From assembly GCA_023396065.1 (NCBI GenBank), contig JAEWXF010000020.1:1-31461 (forward strand): 31,461 nt of DNA, written 5' to 3'. The DNA is from Methanobacteriota archaeon. Lineage in GTDB: Archaea > Halobacteriota > Methanomicrobia > Methanomicrobiales > Methanocorpusculaceae. Below the pieces are notes generated by a model. The model was not told the DNA's origin, did not search any database, and saw nothing but the letters and a program-made list of their open reading frames with translations. This document shows, one piece after another, positions 8,137 through 16,267 of the stretch. The position numbers and the translations under genes are program-made. The stretch's first letter is position 1; each line of letters begins with the position of its first letter.

Positions 8137-9387
8137 ATGTCTTTTCTGGAACAGGTCGATCCGGATATTTCAGGCCTGATCGGCCGTGAATATTCCCGTC
8201 AGGTTGACGGACTGGAGCTGATTGCATCCGAGAATGTGGTTTCCCATGCGGTCCTTGAGGCGATGGGGTCAATTCTGACGAATAAGTATGCAGAAGGATA
8301 TCCGGGGAAACGGCACTACGGAGGCTGCGAGTTTCATGATGAGATTGAGAATCTTGCACGGAACCGGTTGTGTGAACTATTTGGTGCGGAACATGCGAAT
8401 GTACAGCCGCATTCAGGAAGTCAGGCGAATCAGGCAGTCTATTTGTCCTGTCTGAAGCCGGGAGACCGTATTTTCAGTCAGAGTCTGACGCAGGGAGGAC
8501 ATTTGTCCCACGGGGCGATCGGGTCCATGACAGATTCATTTTTTGCGGTAAGTCAGTATGGGGTGAATCCGGAGTCTGAAATTCTGGATTACGGAGCGAT
8601 TGCTGAGGAGGCACGCCGGGTGAAGCCGCAGCTGATTGTCTGCGGTGCGTCGGCGTATCCGCGTGAGATTGATTTCCGGGCGTTTGCAGAGATTGCAGAG
8701 GATGTGGGAGCACGATGTATGGCAGATATCGCACATATTGCGGGTCTGTGCTGTACAGGTCTGCATAATTCTCCGGTGGGTGTGACGACATATACGACGT
8801 CGACGACGCATAAAACGCTCCGCGGGCCGCGCGGAGGGGTGATTCTGTGCGGAAAAGAGGATGCAGGCGCTGTGGATGCGGCGGTGTTTCCGGGTCTCCA
8901 GGGGGGACCGCTGATGCATGTGATTGCGGCGAAGGCAGTGTGTTTTAAAGAGGCGCTGATGCCCGCGTATACGAAATATGCGAAACAGGTTGTGCGAAAC
9001 GCACAGGTGCTTGCATCGACGCTGGAGGAGAATGATATCCGATTGTGTACGGGAGGGACGGATAATCATTTGTGTCTGCTGGATCTGACTGATCTTGGGA
9101 TTACTGGTATTGCGGCGGAGCGGGCGCTGGGCCGGGCAGGTATTACGGCGAATAAGAATACGATTCCCCGAGAGACACGGTCGACGTTTGTGACGTCGGG
9201 TCTGCGACTGGGGACTCCGGCAACGACGTCACGCGGTATGCGGGAGGAGGAGATGCGAATGATTGGGGACTGGATCGGGAAAATTCTGCACAATATTGAT
9301 GATACGAAGCTTCAGGAAGAGACAAAGCAGGAGGTTTCCGCGTTGTGTGCGAAGTATCCGCTGTATCCGGATCTCGCGGGGGTGTGA
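8137..9387 (+). CDS. glyA: Serine hydroxymethyltransferase
   Basis: GlyA is a PLP enzyme interconverting serine and glycine with transfer of a one-carbon unit to a pterin; in methanogens the carrier is normally tetrahydromethanopterin rather than folate. The 416-aa product has the N-terminal GLELIASENVVS block (25-36), the YPGKRHYGG substrate loop (55-63), HSGSQANQAVY (92-102), D-I-A-H-I-A-G (197-203) and the PLP lysine K226 in TTSTTHKTLRGPRGG. Length is normal. The start at 8137 follows an AGGA close to the ATG; the message may be nearly leaderless. It heads a plus-strand cluster with the DHPS-like and CofE-like genes, so the cluster has a pterin/coenzyme theme. Confidence 0.96.
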   Translation: MSFLEQVDPDISGLIGREYSRQVDGLELIASENVVSHAVLEAMGSILTNKYAEGYPGKRHYGGCEFHDEIENLARNRLCELFGAEHANVQPHSGSQANQAVYLSCLKPGDRIFSQSLTQGGHLSHGAIGSMTDSFFAVSQYGVNPESEILDYGAIAEEARRVKPQLIVCGASAYPREIDFRAFAEIAEDVGARCMADIAHIAGLCCTGLHNSPVGVTTYTTSTTHKTLRGPRGGVILCGKEDAGAVDAAVFPGLQGGPLMHVIAAKAVCFKEALMPAYTKYAKQVVRNAQVLASTLEENDIRLCTGGTDNHLCLLDLTDLGITGIAAERALGRAGITANKNTIPRETRSTFVTSGLRLGTPATTSRGMREEEMRMIGDWIGKILHNIDDTKLQEETKQEVSALCAKYPLYPDLAGV

Positions 9388-9403
9388 GGATACGGACCGT
9401 GTT

Positions 9404-10219
9404 GTGAAAATCGGGAGTGTGATGATCGGTGGAAGAAATCCTCCGAGAATTATGGGTGTGCTGAATATCAGCCCCGAGTCATTTTTTTCGGATTCGTTTA
9501 CGCCGTGCGAACTGGTAACAACGCGGGTTGAGGAGATGCGGCGTGCGGGAGTGGATGTGATTGACGTGGGGGCACGCAGTACTGCTCTGAACGCACCGCC
9601 GCTGTCGGTTGCCGAGGAGCGGGAGCGGGTTGTGGCGGCATTTCGGGAGCTGGATGGATGCGATGCGGTGTTTTCGCTGGATACGATGCATGCTGAGGTG
9701 CTGGAGGCGGCTCTGCGGTTTGATCTGGTGGCAATTAATGATATCAGTGGTTTGGGAAATGCAGAGTATGCGAGGGTTGCGGCGGATTCCGGGCTTCCGG
9801 TTATGGCGATGACGGCGAATGCTGTTCCAGGGGATCCGCTGGATTTTGCTGGTACAATTCGAGCGATGCAGGCGGTTTGTACTCGGGCAGAGGCTGCGGG
9901 GGTGTCTGATCTGATTCTGGATCCGGGTGTGGGAAAGTGGGTTGCGGACCGGTCGCTTGATGCGGACTGGGAGTTGTGTCAGAGGTTTTCGGAGCTGCGG
10001 CAGTTTGGATATCCGCTGCTTGCGGCGGTGTCGCGAAAGACGTTTATCGGAGATGTGATAGGAAAGCCGGCACAGGACCGGTTGTTCGGGACACTTGGGG
10101 TGCTGTTTTATCTGCTGGAGCAGGGTGCCGATATTGTGCGGGTGCATGATGTGGCGGCAACACGGGATCTGGTGTTGGTGTATGAGCGGTTGTGCCGCTC
10201 TGAGAGAAACGTTCCGTGA
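9404..10219 (+). CDS. Dihydropteroate synthase-like protein (pterin/H4MPT pathway candidate)
   Basis: This is a TIM-barrel protein of the pterin-binding DHPS family. Motifs: IMGVLNISPESFF near the N-terminus (the family's N.(T/S)P(D/E)SF signature), DVGARST, SLDTMHAEV, INDISG, DPGVGKW and SRKTFIG, and the terminal RVHDV. In methanogens DHPS homologues have been proposed to join the pterin to the ribofuranosylaminobenzene part of tetrahydromethanopterin; the exact substrate cannot be read from sequence. The start is uncertain: GTG at 9404 gives VKIGSVMIGG (271 aa), while ATG at 9422 is also possible with GGGAG just upstream. It begins 16 nt after glyA. The in-frame extension back to 9263 lies inside glyA and is rejected. 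Confidence 0.88.
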   Translation: MKIGSVMIGGRNPPRIMGVLNISPESFFSDSFTPCELVTTRVEEMRRAGVDVIDVGARSTALNAPPLSVAEERERVVAAFRELDGCDAVFSLDTMHAEVLEAALRFDLVAINDISGLGNAEYARVAADSGLPVMAMTANAVPGDPLDFAGTIRAMQAVCTRAEAAGVSDLILDPGVGKWVADRSLDADWELCQRFSELRQFGYPLLAAVSRKTFIGDVIGKPAQDRLFGTLGVLFYLLEQGADIVRVHDVAATRDLVLVYERLCRSERNVP

Positions 10220-10260
10220 ACGGAAGCAACATACGCGGCGAGATACAAAGGTGTACGGTA

Positions 10261-11031
10261 ATGAGTTGCGGATTTTCTGTATTCGGGATTGCTACCGGTC
10301 TTTTGATGCCCGGGGATGATATTGTCGGCCGGGTGCTTTCGTCACTTGAGCGGTGCGGGGCAGGGAGAATTGAGGACCGGGATATCCTGCTGTTTGCGGA
10401 GTCTCCGCTTTCTACGACGGAGGGACGAAATGTGAATCTGGCGACGGTTGTTCCGTCAGCGGAGGCACAGGAACTGGCGAGAAGGTATCAGATGGATCCC
10501 CGGGTGGCTGAGGTGGTGCTTTCGGAGAGTGATAAAATCCTTGGGGGGATTCCCGGTTTTTTGCTGGCATCACGGGGAAATCTGGTGCTGCCGAATGCAG
10601 GAGTGGATGAGTCGAATGCTCCGGACGGTTGGGTGACACGGCTGCCGGCGGATCCGGATGCGAGTGCTGCACGGCTGCGGCGGGAGATACGGGAGAGAAC
10701 AGGTTGTGAGGTTGCAGTGATTGTGATCGATTCCCGGACGCATGCGATGCGCCTTGGGGTGTCGGGTGTTGCAATCGGATGTTCAGGGATTTTGCCGATT
10801 ACGGATGAGCGGGGAAAGCCGGATCTGTTCGGGCATGAGCTACAGGTGACCCGCCGGGCAGTTGCGGATTCACTGGCATCTACTGCGGAGCTGCTGATGG
10901 GCGAGTCGAATGAGGGAGTGCCTGTAGTGCTGGTGCGGGGCTTTCCCTATACGTTTGCGGAGTCTGCGGCGATTGAGTCTATTGCACCTGAGGAGGATCT
11001 GTTCCTCGGAAGTCTGCGGCTGCATGGATGA
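10261..11031 (+). CDS. CofE-like protein (F420-0:gamma-glutamyl ligase family)
   Basis: CofE adds glutamate to coenzyme F420-0. This 256-aa protein matches the family throughout: a GDD near the N-terminus, EG..VNLA..VPS, NAGVDESN, PADPDASAARLRREI, GVAIG.SGI.PI.D.RGKPDLFG.EL, and GVPVVLVRG. It is divergent at conserved spots. The usual SK.(V/L)SK.EG lysines are replaced (AESPLSTTEG), and the SD.(F/Y)GR..R loop reads IDSRTHAMR, keeping the metal-binding Asp but losing GR. It may therefore be a paralogue acting on another substrate. The start ATG at 10261 is favoured by AAAGGTG 7 nt upstream; a GTG at 10216, overlapping the previous stop, is the alternative. Third gene of the glyA cluster. Confidence 0.8.
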   Translation: MSCGFSVFGIATGLLMPGDDIVGRVLSSLERCGAGRIEDRDILLFAESPLSTTEGRNVNLATVVPSAEAQELARRYQMDPRVAEVVLSESDKILGGIPGFLLASRGNLVLPNAGVDESNAPDGWVTRLPADPDASAARLRREIRERTGCEVAVIVIDSRTHAMRLGVSGVAIGCSGILPITDERGKPDLFGHELQVTRRAVADSLASTAELLMGESNEGVPVVLVRGFPYTFAESAAIESIAPEEDLFLGSLRLHG

Positions 11032-11045
11032 TTTTTTTCTTTTTT
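11032..11045 (+). terminator. Poly-T terminator after the glyA cluster
   Basis: A run of 13 T interrupted by one C follows immediately after the CofE-like stop codon, the typical archaeal T-stretch terminator. The next gene is on the opposite strand. Confidence 0.65.
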
Positions 11046-11171
11046 GAGGTTTGAGCGGTTTAGAGATATTCCAGTTTTGCTCCCAGTGCCGCAGGCTGCG
11101 AAATCAGAATGTATTGATGCAACGGTGACGGGGAATATATTCGTATAAAGAAAAAAAGAGGACCCGGGAAC

Positions 11172-11666
11172 TTATTTATGATAGTTTGCCGGGTTCAGCA
11201 TTGTTTTGATCAGCTGAACATACTCACTGATAAGATCCAGCGGATTCGGGATAGAGATGCCCCCCAGAGAGAACGACGGGTTGGAACTGCCGGAACCCTG
11301 ATTCTGCGTGCCGGAACCGGAACCACCGGATGTTCCTGAGGAGCCGGAGGATCCCGATCCGCCGCGGGACACGGTAATCTCTTTCTTGGTCTCGGCCGAA
11401 TCATCCGGGCCGTTTGCAGTAAACGTCACACGGTAGGTGCCGGGACTGTCATAGGTGTAGGTCGGACTCTGTTCCTGTGAGTTGCCGCCCTCACCAAAGG
11501 ACCAGTACCAGGTGTCCGCACCGGAGGACTGACCGGTAAAGTGTATGGTCAGGGAGTTTGAAGAGTCGGCAGTATAGCTGAAATCAGCAGTCACTGCTGC
11601 TGCAGCAGGCAGTATCAGAAAGATTGCTGCCAGAAGCAGCGTCAGGGGAATAGTGTATCGTTTCAT
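11172..11666 (-). CDS. Exported PKD-domain protein with C-terminal PNPLD...MLNPANY motif
   Basis: This is a small surface or secreted protein of 164 aa. Residues 1-24 are a signal peptide (MKRYTIPL, then a hydrophobic core ending AAAA). Residues about 25-98 form one PKD domain (F.Y.ADSSNSLTIHFTG, WYWSFGEGG, SPTYTYDSPGTYRVTFTANG). A Gly/Ser linker of about 35 residues follows, and the protein ends in PNPLDLISEY....MLNPANYHK. That ending is closely matched by the adjacent PKD protein and is not a normal transmembrane anchor. PKD domains usually mediate protein or surface contacts in methanogen envelopes. A strong AGGAG Shine-Dalgarno precedes the ATG, 13 nt after the upstream gene; last of a three-gene operon. 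Confidence 0.85.
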   Translation of the reverse strand: MKRYTIPLTLLLAAIFLILPAAAAVTADFSYTADSSNSLTIHFTGQSSGADTWYWSFGEGGNSQEQSPTYTYDSPGTYRVTFTANGPDDSAETKKEITVSRGGSGSSGSSGTSGGSGSGTQNQGSGSSNPSFSLGGISIPNPLDLISEYVQLIKTMLNPANYHK

Positions 11667-11679
11667 ATTATATCTCCTA

Positions 11680-12918
11680 TCAGATGTTCAGGGCATAGTT
11701 CGCAGGGTTCAGCATCGCAAGTAGCAGTCTGAGGAACTCATCCACAATATCCAGTGGATTCGGGACAAGGTCAGCCTCAGCCGCTGTTGTCTCGGCGGCA
11801 GCTGAGGTTAGTGCTTTTGCGGTCGCTGTCGGGGTTGCGGTAGATTTTTCCATCGCAATAATCGTTGCATAGGTCTCGCTCGTCTTACTGTCAGTATCAG
11901 TAACAACCAGCTTCACCCGGTAGTTTCCGGCCGTAGTAAACGTATACGTTGGATTTGTCTTCGACGTGAACGTTCTCGTATCATCACCAAACGTCCACTT
12001 CCACTCAGAAATATTACCAGTCGATTTATCCGTAAACGTCACTGTAAACGGAACGGTGTCTTTCGTTGTAGATGAGGAAAACACCGCGGACAGTTCATCA
12101 GAACCTGATGACTCCCCCACCTTGATGGTAACTGTCTTGTCAATCGTAGACCCGGAGTCCGGGGTAACCCGCAGAGTTACCGTATAGGTGCCCTCCTTTT
12201 CATAGGTATAATCCAGAGTCTGCCCGTACTTATAGGTCTCATCAGGATGGACATCCCAGCGGAACCCCGTAGAACTGGTAACCGACAGATCAGTCACAGC
12301 CTTAAAACGAACCGAAAGCGGTGCCTTTCCTGAGGTAACATTGGTCTCAAGTGTAACCACACTATCCGAATCAGTGACTGTAATGGATTTCGTAGCCGAG
12401 TCAGACCCGGCAGAATTGCTAACCTTGAGCTTAACAGTATACGTATCGGCCTTGGAGTACGTATGCGTCACTGTCTCAGAACTCGACGATGAAGTCAGAT
12501 CATCGCCAAACTCCCAGAGATACGTATCAGGACTATTTGTAACGGTCCTGCTGAACGTGACAGTAAGGGAGCCGGGTGTTGTCTCTGCACTGATACTCAC
12601 AGACGGACTCAGAACCGCAGCCGAAGTTGCCTGAGTAGTGGCCGCTGAGGTAGGAGCCGTAGTACTTGCCGTCGTTGCATCTGTTGTGGGAACTGTAGTA
12701 GTATTCGTCGGGGCCGCGGTCGTAGCTTCTGTTGTAGGAACTGTAGTAGTATTCGTCGGATCCGCGGTCGTAGCTTCTGTTGTAGGAACTGTAGTAGTAT
12801 TCGTCGGAGAGTTATCTCCATCACCCGTGGAAGTCCCGAGGTCCTCAGCACCCGCCGCACCGGTACAAATCACCGCCGCCAGCCCGATAACCAGCAGCAG
12901 CAACAGAATCTTTCGCAT
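11680..12918 (-). CDS. Exported three-PKD-domain protein with Thr-rich repeat stalk and shared C-terminal motif
   Basis: I place the start at ATG 12918 (412 aa), where GAGGTG lies 7 nt upstream; a GTG at 12927 also exists. A signal peptide (MRKILLLLLVIGLAAVICTGAAGA) is followed by a Thr/Pro-rich region with three 16-residue repeats of the TNTTTVPTTEATTADP type, likely O-glycosylated. Three PKD domains follow (about residues 100-195, 195-275 and 280-365), each with W.FGD or equivalent and a T(H/Y)TY..(A/E)G(T/N)Y.V.L block. A Thr/Ala stalk leads to the end, PNPLDIVDEF....MLNPANYALNI. The ending closely matches its neighbour's. It begins 10 nt after the Yip1 gene, with the Shine-Dalgarno overlapping that stop. 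Confidence 0.88.
   Translation of the reverse strand: MRKILLLLLVIGLAAVICTGAAGAEDLGTSTGDGDNSPTNTTTVPTTEATTADPTNTTTVPTTEATTAAPTNTTTVPTTDATTASTTAPTSAATTQATSAAVLSPSVSISAETTPGSLTVTFSRTVTNSPDTYLWEFGDDLTSSSSSETVTHTYSKADTYTVKLKVSNSAGSDSATKSITVTDSDSVVTLETNVTSGKAPLSVRFKAVTDLSVTSSTGFRWDVHPDETYKYGQTLDYTYEKEGTYTVTLRVTPDSGSTIDKTVTIKVGESSGSDELSAVFSSSTTKDTVPFTVTFTDKSTGNISEWKWTFGDDTRTFTSKTNPTYTFTTAGNYRVKLVVTDTDSKTSETYATIIAMEKSTATPTATAKALTSAAAETTAAEADLVPNPLDIVDEFLRLLLAMLNPANYALNI
12680..12808 (-). repeat. 48-bp tandem repeat (2.7 copies) inside the PKD protein gene
   Basis: Three units start at 12680, 12728 and 12776, with a period of 48 bp (16 codons). Units two and three match exactly over the 33 nt that unit three retains; the first differs by a single base over that stretch. 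They encode the TNTTTVPTTEATT repeat. Near-identity suggests recent expansion, and the copy number may vary between strains. Confidence 0.85.
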
Positions 12919-12928
12919 TCTGCACACC

Positions 12929-14944
12929 TCAGATCAGGCCCACCACAAGCAACAGTGCCGCGATCACAATAAATCCGAGGACGGCCGCACCGATTGCAGA
13001 CCCGCCCCGCATATTCAGCGAAGCATCCAGTCCCTTCATTGTCGCAACCATCGACCACAGACCAGCGAGAAGAATACCGAAACCGGGAATCCAGCCGATC
13101 ACCGCATAGGGAAGCGTACTCCGCATCACAACGGCCACAACCTCACCCATACCCGCATCCTCACCGAACACCTTCGCGAGAATGCCGACAATAACTGCCT
13201 GGATCAGTACCAGAACAAGCCATAGGACCAGCATCACCACGATCAGCATCACAACCGCCATCATATTTCCCTGCAGCGCACCGAGAATCGGGAACTCAGC
13301 AGCACTCAGATTCAACACCTTCGGTACCACAAACGCCAGAAGCACAACCGAAATCACCGCCCAGAGAAGACCCGACACGATAAACGTCACCGCTGCCTCA
13401 CCCGGACTCTCCCGGCTGTAATACGCATACGCATCCGACGGCCGCGTCAGGAACCCGAACATGCCGCCCTCATACGGACGCTTCGCCTTCGGTTCTTTTC
13501 TCCGCTTGGGCGGCCGTTCTTTCCTGCCTCTCGACCTCCGATCCTCCGGCACATCATCGTACTCATCGCGTGCCGGACGCCGTGACTTGGACTTCCGCTT
13601 CTCCGGCTTTGCCCGCCGTCTTGGCGGCTCATCCTCATACCCGTCATCAGATCTCCCGCCGTACAGATCCGGAACAGGCTCAGTCGCCCGGGCCGCGCCC
13701 GCCGCCGAACCCTCTCCCATCGGCTGACCGCACATCGCACAGAACCGGTCATCCGGATGATTCCGTGCACCGCAGACCGTACAGAACTTCACCGGAGCGT
13801 TCCCCCGTGCCGGCGGCGTAACCGTCGTCACCGTATATTGTTGCGCAGCCGCAGCCGCATACGCCGGCGGCTGCTCACGGGGAATAACCTCCTCAAACTT
13901 CTCCATCCACATCTCCCGCAGATCCATCGATGGAAAAACCAGATGCATCTCTTTCTCCCCGTCGCGGGAAACAATACTCAGAGAAATCCCCGGCTCCGCA
14001 AGCTCGCTCGCCATCCGCATCGCCTTCCGCAGCGTATTCAGCGCAAACTCTCCCGCAACACTCATCATCCCCGTCGAACTTGTCATCAGCACAAACCGCG
14101 TATTCGTCAGATACGCCGTAAACACATCACGCTTCACCCGCACCCCGGGAGATGAAATCAGCGTCCGCTCCCCCGGCTGCAGCGTCAGCATCACCGGCGG
14201 CGCAGCAGACTGTGGTGCACCCGGCTGCGGTATCGGCGTCTGTATCACATGCGCAGGAATCTTCGCCGAAATCTGCGTCATCCACGCCTCACGCGACCCC
14301 TGCGACGGGAACGTAAGAATCATCTGCTTCACTCCCGTCTGTGACCCGACCGTCAGCGCAATCGACGGTTCACCGGATTCACTCTCCATCTTCGCCGCAT
14401 CCATCAGCTCCGCAATCGCAAACTCACGACCCGTCTGCCCCGCACTATTTTGGAGAATCAATCGCAGATTCGTCAGATACAACGTATAATACGACCGCTT
14501 AATCCGCACACCTGCAGTCTGCAAAATCTCCATCTCACCCGGAGAATATGCAGGAGGCTGTGTCGCCGCAGCCGGGACCGCGCGGGAAACCACCGCAGGC
14601 TGTTCTGCGGGAACAACAAACGGCTTTTCACCGCTTGCCTTGCGAATCTGCTCAACCCATGCCTGCTGCTCCCCCGACCGAAACGCCTCGCCTACCGGAA
14701 ACGACCAGAGCATCTCTTTCTGACCGGATGGCGTCGAAACAACCAGTTTCAACCCAGGTTCCCCCTTCTCAAGAACAGCCGGCTCAGCAGTCACAATATT
14801 CGTAACCTTAAACTCACGCGGTGCCGACCCGCCTTCAATAATCAGCCGTTCGCTTGTGAGTGTAGCGGTATACTGCTGTGTTTTCACCATAACGGGTGAG
14901 GAATAATATCGGACCTCACCGTCATGCATTTCGACAGGAGACAT
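12929..14944 (-). CDS. PH-like x3 / zinc-ribbon / Yip1-family membrane protein
   Basis: A 671-aa multidomain protein. Residues 1-105, 135-230 and 255-355 are three copies of a PH/GRAM-like module, each with a Y..TLT..RL.. strand pair (TATLTSERLII, TLYLTNLRLIL, TAYLTNTRFVL), a GEP.(I/L).L strand, a K(E/Q)M...FP strand and a closing amphipathic helix with Trp. A zinc ribbon has C388-x2-C391 and C402-x2-C405. A highly charged Arg/Lys/Asp/Glu linker follows (about 430-490). The C-terminus (about 495-671) is a Yip1-like domain with roughly five membrane spans (519-540, 560-582, 583-592, 611-632, 648-671). The PH copies and zinc ribbon are probably cytoplasmic. Function unknown. It is first in an operon with two exported PKD proteins, so an envelope or export role is inferred. 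Confidence 0.85.
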   Translation of the reverse strand: MSPVEMHDGEVRYYSSPVMVKTQQYTATLTSERLIIEGGSAPREFKVTNIVTAEPAVLEKGEPGLKLVVSTPSGQKEMLWSFPVGEAFRSGEQQAWVEQIRKASGEKPFVVPAEQPAVVSRAVPAAATQPPAYSPGEMEILQTAGVRIKRSYYTLYLTNLRLILQNSAGQTGREFAIAELMDAAKMESESGEPSIALTVGSQTGVKQMILTFPSQGSREAWMTQISAKIPAHVIQTPIPQPGAPQSAAPPVMLTLQPGERTLISSPGVRVKRDVFTAYLTNTRFVLMTSSTGMMSVAGEFALNTLRKAMRMASELAEPGISLSIVSRDGEKEMHLVFPSMDLREMWMEKFEEVIPREQPPAYAAAAAQQYTVTTVTPPARGNAPVKFCTVCGARNHPDDRFCAMCGQPMGEGSAAGAARATEPVPDLYGGRSDDGYEDEPPRRRAKPEKRKSKSRRPARDEYDDVPEDRRSRGRKERPPKRRKEPKAKRPYEGGMFGFLTRPSDAYAYYSRESPGEAAVTFIVSGLLWAVISVVLLAFVVPKVLNLSAAEFPILGALQGNMMAVVMLIVVMLVLWLVLVLIQAVIVGILAKVFGEDAGMGEVVAVVMRSTLPYAVIGWIPGFGILLAGLWSMVATMKGLDASLNMRGGSAIGAAVLGFIVIAALLLVVGLI

Positions 14945-14970
14945 AGTACATCTATTACCTATTCAACTCC

Positions 14971-15023
14971 TCTTATAAATATTTGTCAAACCCCGGGATT
15001 TACCCCATGCGATGGTTTAATAT
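14971..15023. promoter_or_regulatory. Divergent promoters of the Yip1/PKD operon and the first HdeD gene
   Basis: The minus-strand TATA AATATTTATAAG (14972-14984) lies about 30-35 nt ahead of the start at 14944. The plus-strand TATA TTTAATAT (15016-15023) is centred 28 nt ahead of the ATG at 15048, implying a leaderless or nearly leaderless message. Confidence 0.6.
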
Positions 15024-15047
15024 CCAAAGACATGTATTTCTGTTAGT

Positions 15048-15611
15048 ATGACTGAAGAAATGGCAACTGCCGCAGCCGGAGGCGATATTTTCAAATCACT
15101 CCTGCTCAAAGGCATCCTGATGGTGATACTCGGTCTCATCATGTTGATCTTTACGCTCAGCTCACTGCTTGCAATAGACTATCTGTTCGGATTCATCCTC
15201 ATTATCCTCGGCATCCAGCTGTTGACCTCAGGATCCACATTCCTCGGTGAGTACAAACGCACATGGTGGGTACTCGTCCTCGGAATCCTCGCAGTCGTGC
15301 TCGGAATATGCGCATTCATATTCCCGGCGGTCATGCTTGTCTACATCGTCTACCTGATTGCTATCACGGCATTCATCAGCGGATTCACTGATCTCGGCCT
15401 CGCTATCATGAACAAATGCGGAGAAGCAAACAGAATCCTCGTTGCAATCACCGGAATCCTCGGAATTATACTCGGTGTCCTCTTCGTAGCCGCACCCTTC
15501 ATGGCCGCAGTTACCCTTGCACAGGTCACAGGAATATTCCTTCTGGTCTTCGGCATCCTCGCCGTTGCCGAAGGGTTCGTGGCAAAAAAAGCTGTTCCGG
15601 AAACAGCATAA
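15048..15611 (+). CDS. HdeD-family membrane protein (first of two)
   Basis: A 187-aa integral membrane protein of the HdeD/DUF308 type: six hydrophobic spans arranged as three helical hairpins, each with the G(I/V)L.(I/V).G(I/L) pattern and a short polar turn (EYKRTWW, NKCGEANR). The family is named after an E. coli acid-stress membrane protein, but its function in archaea is unknown. It is followed by a T-run (15614-15620) and a second paralogue, so the tandem pair arose by duplication. Each has its own TATA box centred 28 nt from its ATG. No signal peptide beyond the first span. Family assignment is firm, biochemical role not. Confidence 0.85.
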   Translation: MTEEMATAAAGGDIFKSLLLKGILMVILGLIMLIFTLSSLLAIDYLFGFILIILGIQLLTSGSTFLGEYKRTWWVLVLGILAVVLGICAFIFPAVMLVYIVYLIAITAFISGFTDLGLAIMNKCGEANRILVAITGILGIILGVLFVAAPFMAAVTLAQVTGIFLLVFGILAVAEGFVAKKAVPETA

Positions 15612-15613
15612 TC

Positions 15614-15642
15614 TTTTTTTGGTACAGCCAGTACCTTTATCA
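15614..15642 (+). promoter_or_regulatory. T-run terminator and promoter between the HdeD genes
   Basis: Seven T at 15614-15620 end the first HdeD transcript. A TATA-like CTTTATCA at 15635-15642 is centred 28 nt ahead of the ATG at 15666, so the second copy is probably transcribed on its own. Confidence 0.5.
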
Positions 15643-15665
15643 CCAATCTCCGGCAAGTGTAATAC

Positions 15666-16241
15666 ATGCCAAATATTGTAATTATTGAACAGACACTCCG
15701 GCCGGATGCCTGGAAAACACTTCTCCTCAAAGGAATAATATTCCTCATCCTGGGAGTTTTCTGTCTGGTATTCCCATTCGCAACCCTCAATGTAGGTGTA
15801 TACCTGATCGCAATCCTCCTGCTGTTCGTCTCAATTGCAGCACTGTTCTCCGGCTTCGCCGCATTCGGCGAGCCGAAGACCACATGGTGGATGATACTTT
15901 TGGGAATCATCGGAATACTCATCGCACTGATCTCATTCGTCAGCCCTGAAGTAATGGTGCTCCTCGCAACCGTCTTCGTTGGAATCATCGCCCTCATCAG
16001 CGGAATTACGGATGTCATACTCGCATTCGGCGGAGGACTCTCTGCCTGGCAGCGGATCCTCATGATCCTCCTCGGTATCATCGGAATCATCATTGGTCTG
16101 ATGTTCCTTGTTTTCCCGGACGAAGGCGCATATGTTCTCGCGCTGGTTCTGGGAATTCTGCTCATTATCGGCGGTATAATCTCCCTCATTCAGGGGTATC
16201 TTTACCGCAAAGAATTCGCAGAAATCGTAGAAAGTACGTGA
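15666..16241 (+). CDS. HdeD-family membrane protein (second of two)
   Basis: A 191-aa paralogue of the preceding gene with the same six-span layout: LLLKGI at the N-terminus, a TTWWMILLGIIGILIALISF hairpin equivalent to the first copy's RTWWVLVLGILAVVLG, and QRILMILLGIIGII matching NRILVAITGILGII. The two are clearly homologous but substantially diverged, so the duplication is not recent. It ends in a short charged cytoplasmic tail (YRKEFAEIVEST). It lies upstream of a MerR-like regulator with an inverted repeat between them, which suggests but does not prove shared regulation. Role unknown beyond a likely stress or membrane-homeostasis function. Confidence 0.85.
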   Translation: MPNIVIIEQTLRPDAWKTLLLKGIIFLILGVFCLVFPFATLNVGVYLIAILLLFVSIAALFSGFAAFGEPKTTWWMILLGIIGILIALISFVSPEVMVLLATVFVGIIALISGITDVILAFGGGLSAWQRILMILLGIIGIIIGLMFLVFPDEGAYVLALVLGILLIIGGIISLIQGYLYRKEFAEIVEST

Positions 16242-16267
16242 AAACATCCCCTCACTTTTTTGAAGAA

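Noticed and set aside
9263..9403. Upstream extension of the DHPS-like gene
   Set aside because: Lies inside glyA, with Arg-rich out-of-frame sequence; the domain starts after 9404.
12609..12860. 83-codon Arg/Leu-rich minus-strand frame across the 48-bp repeat
   Set aside because: Out-of-frame reading of the Thr-rich repeat in the PKD gene.
15350..16189. 279-codon minus-strand open frame opposite the HdeD genes
   Set aside because: It spans the terminator and promoter between two real membrane-protein genes and is an artefact of their Ile/Leu codons.
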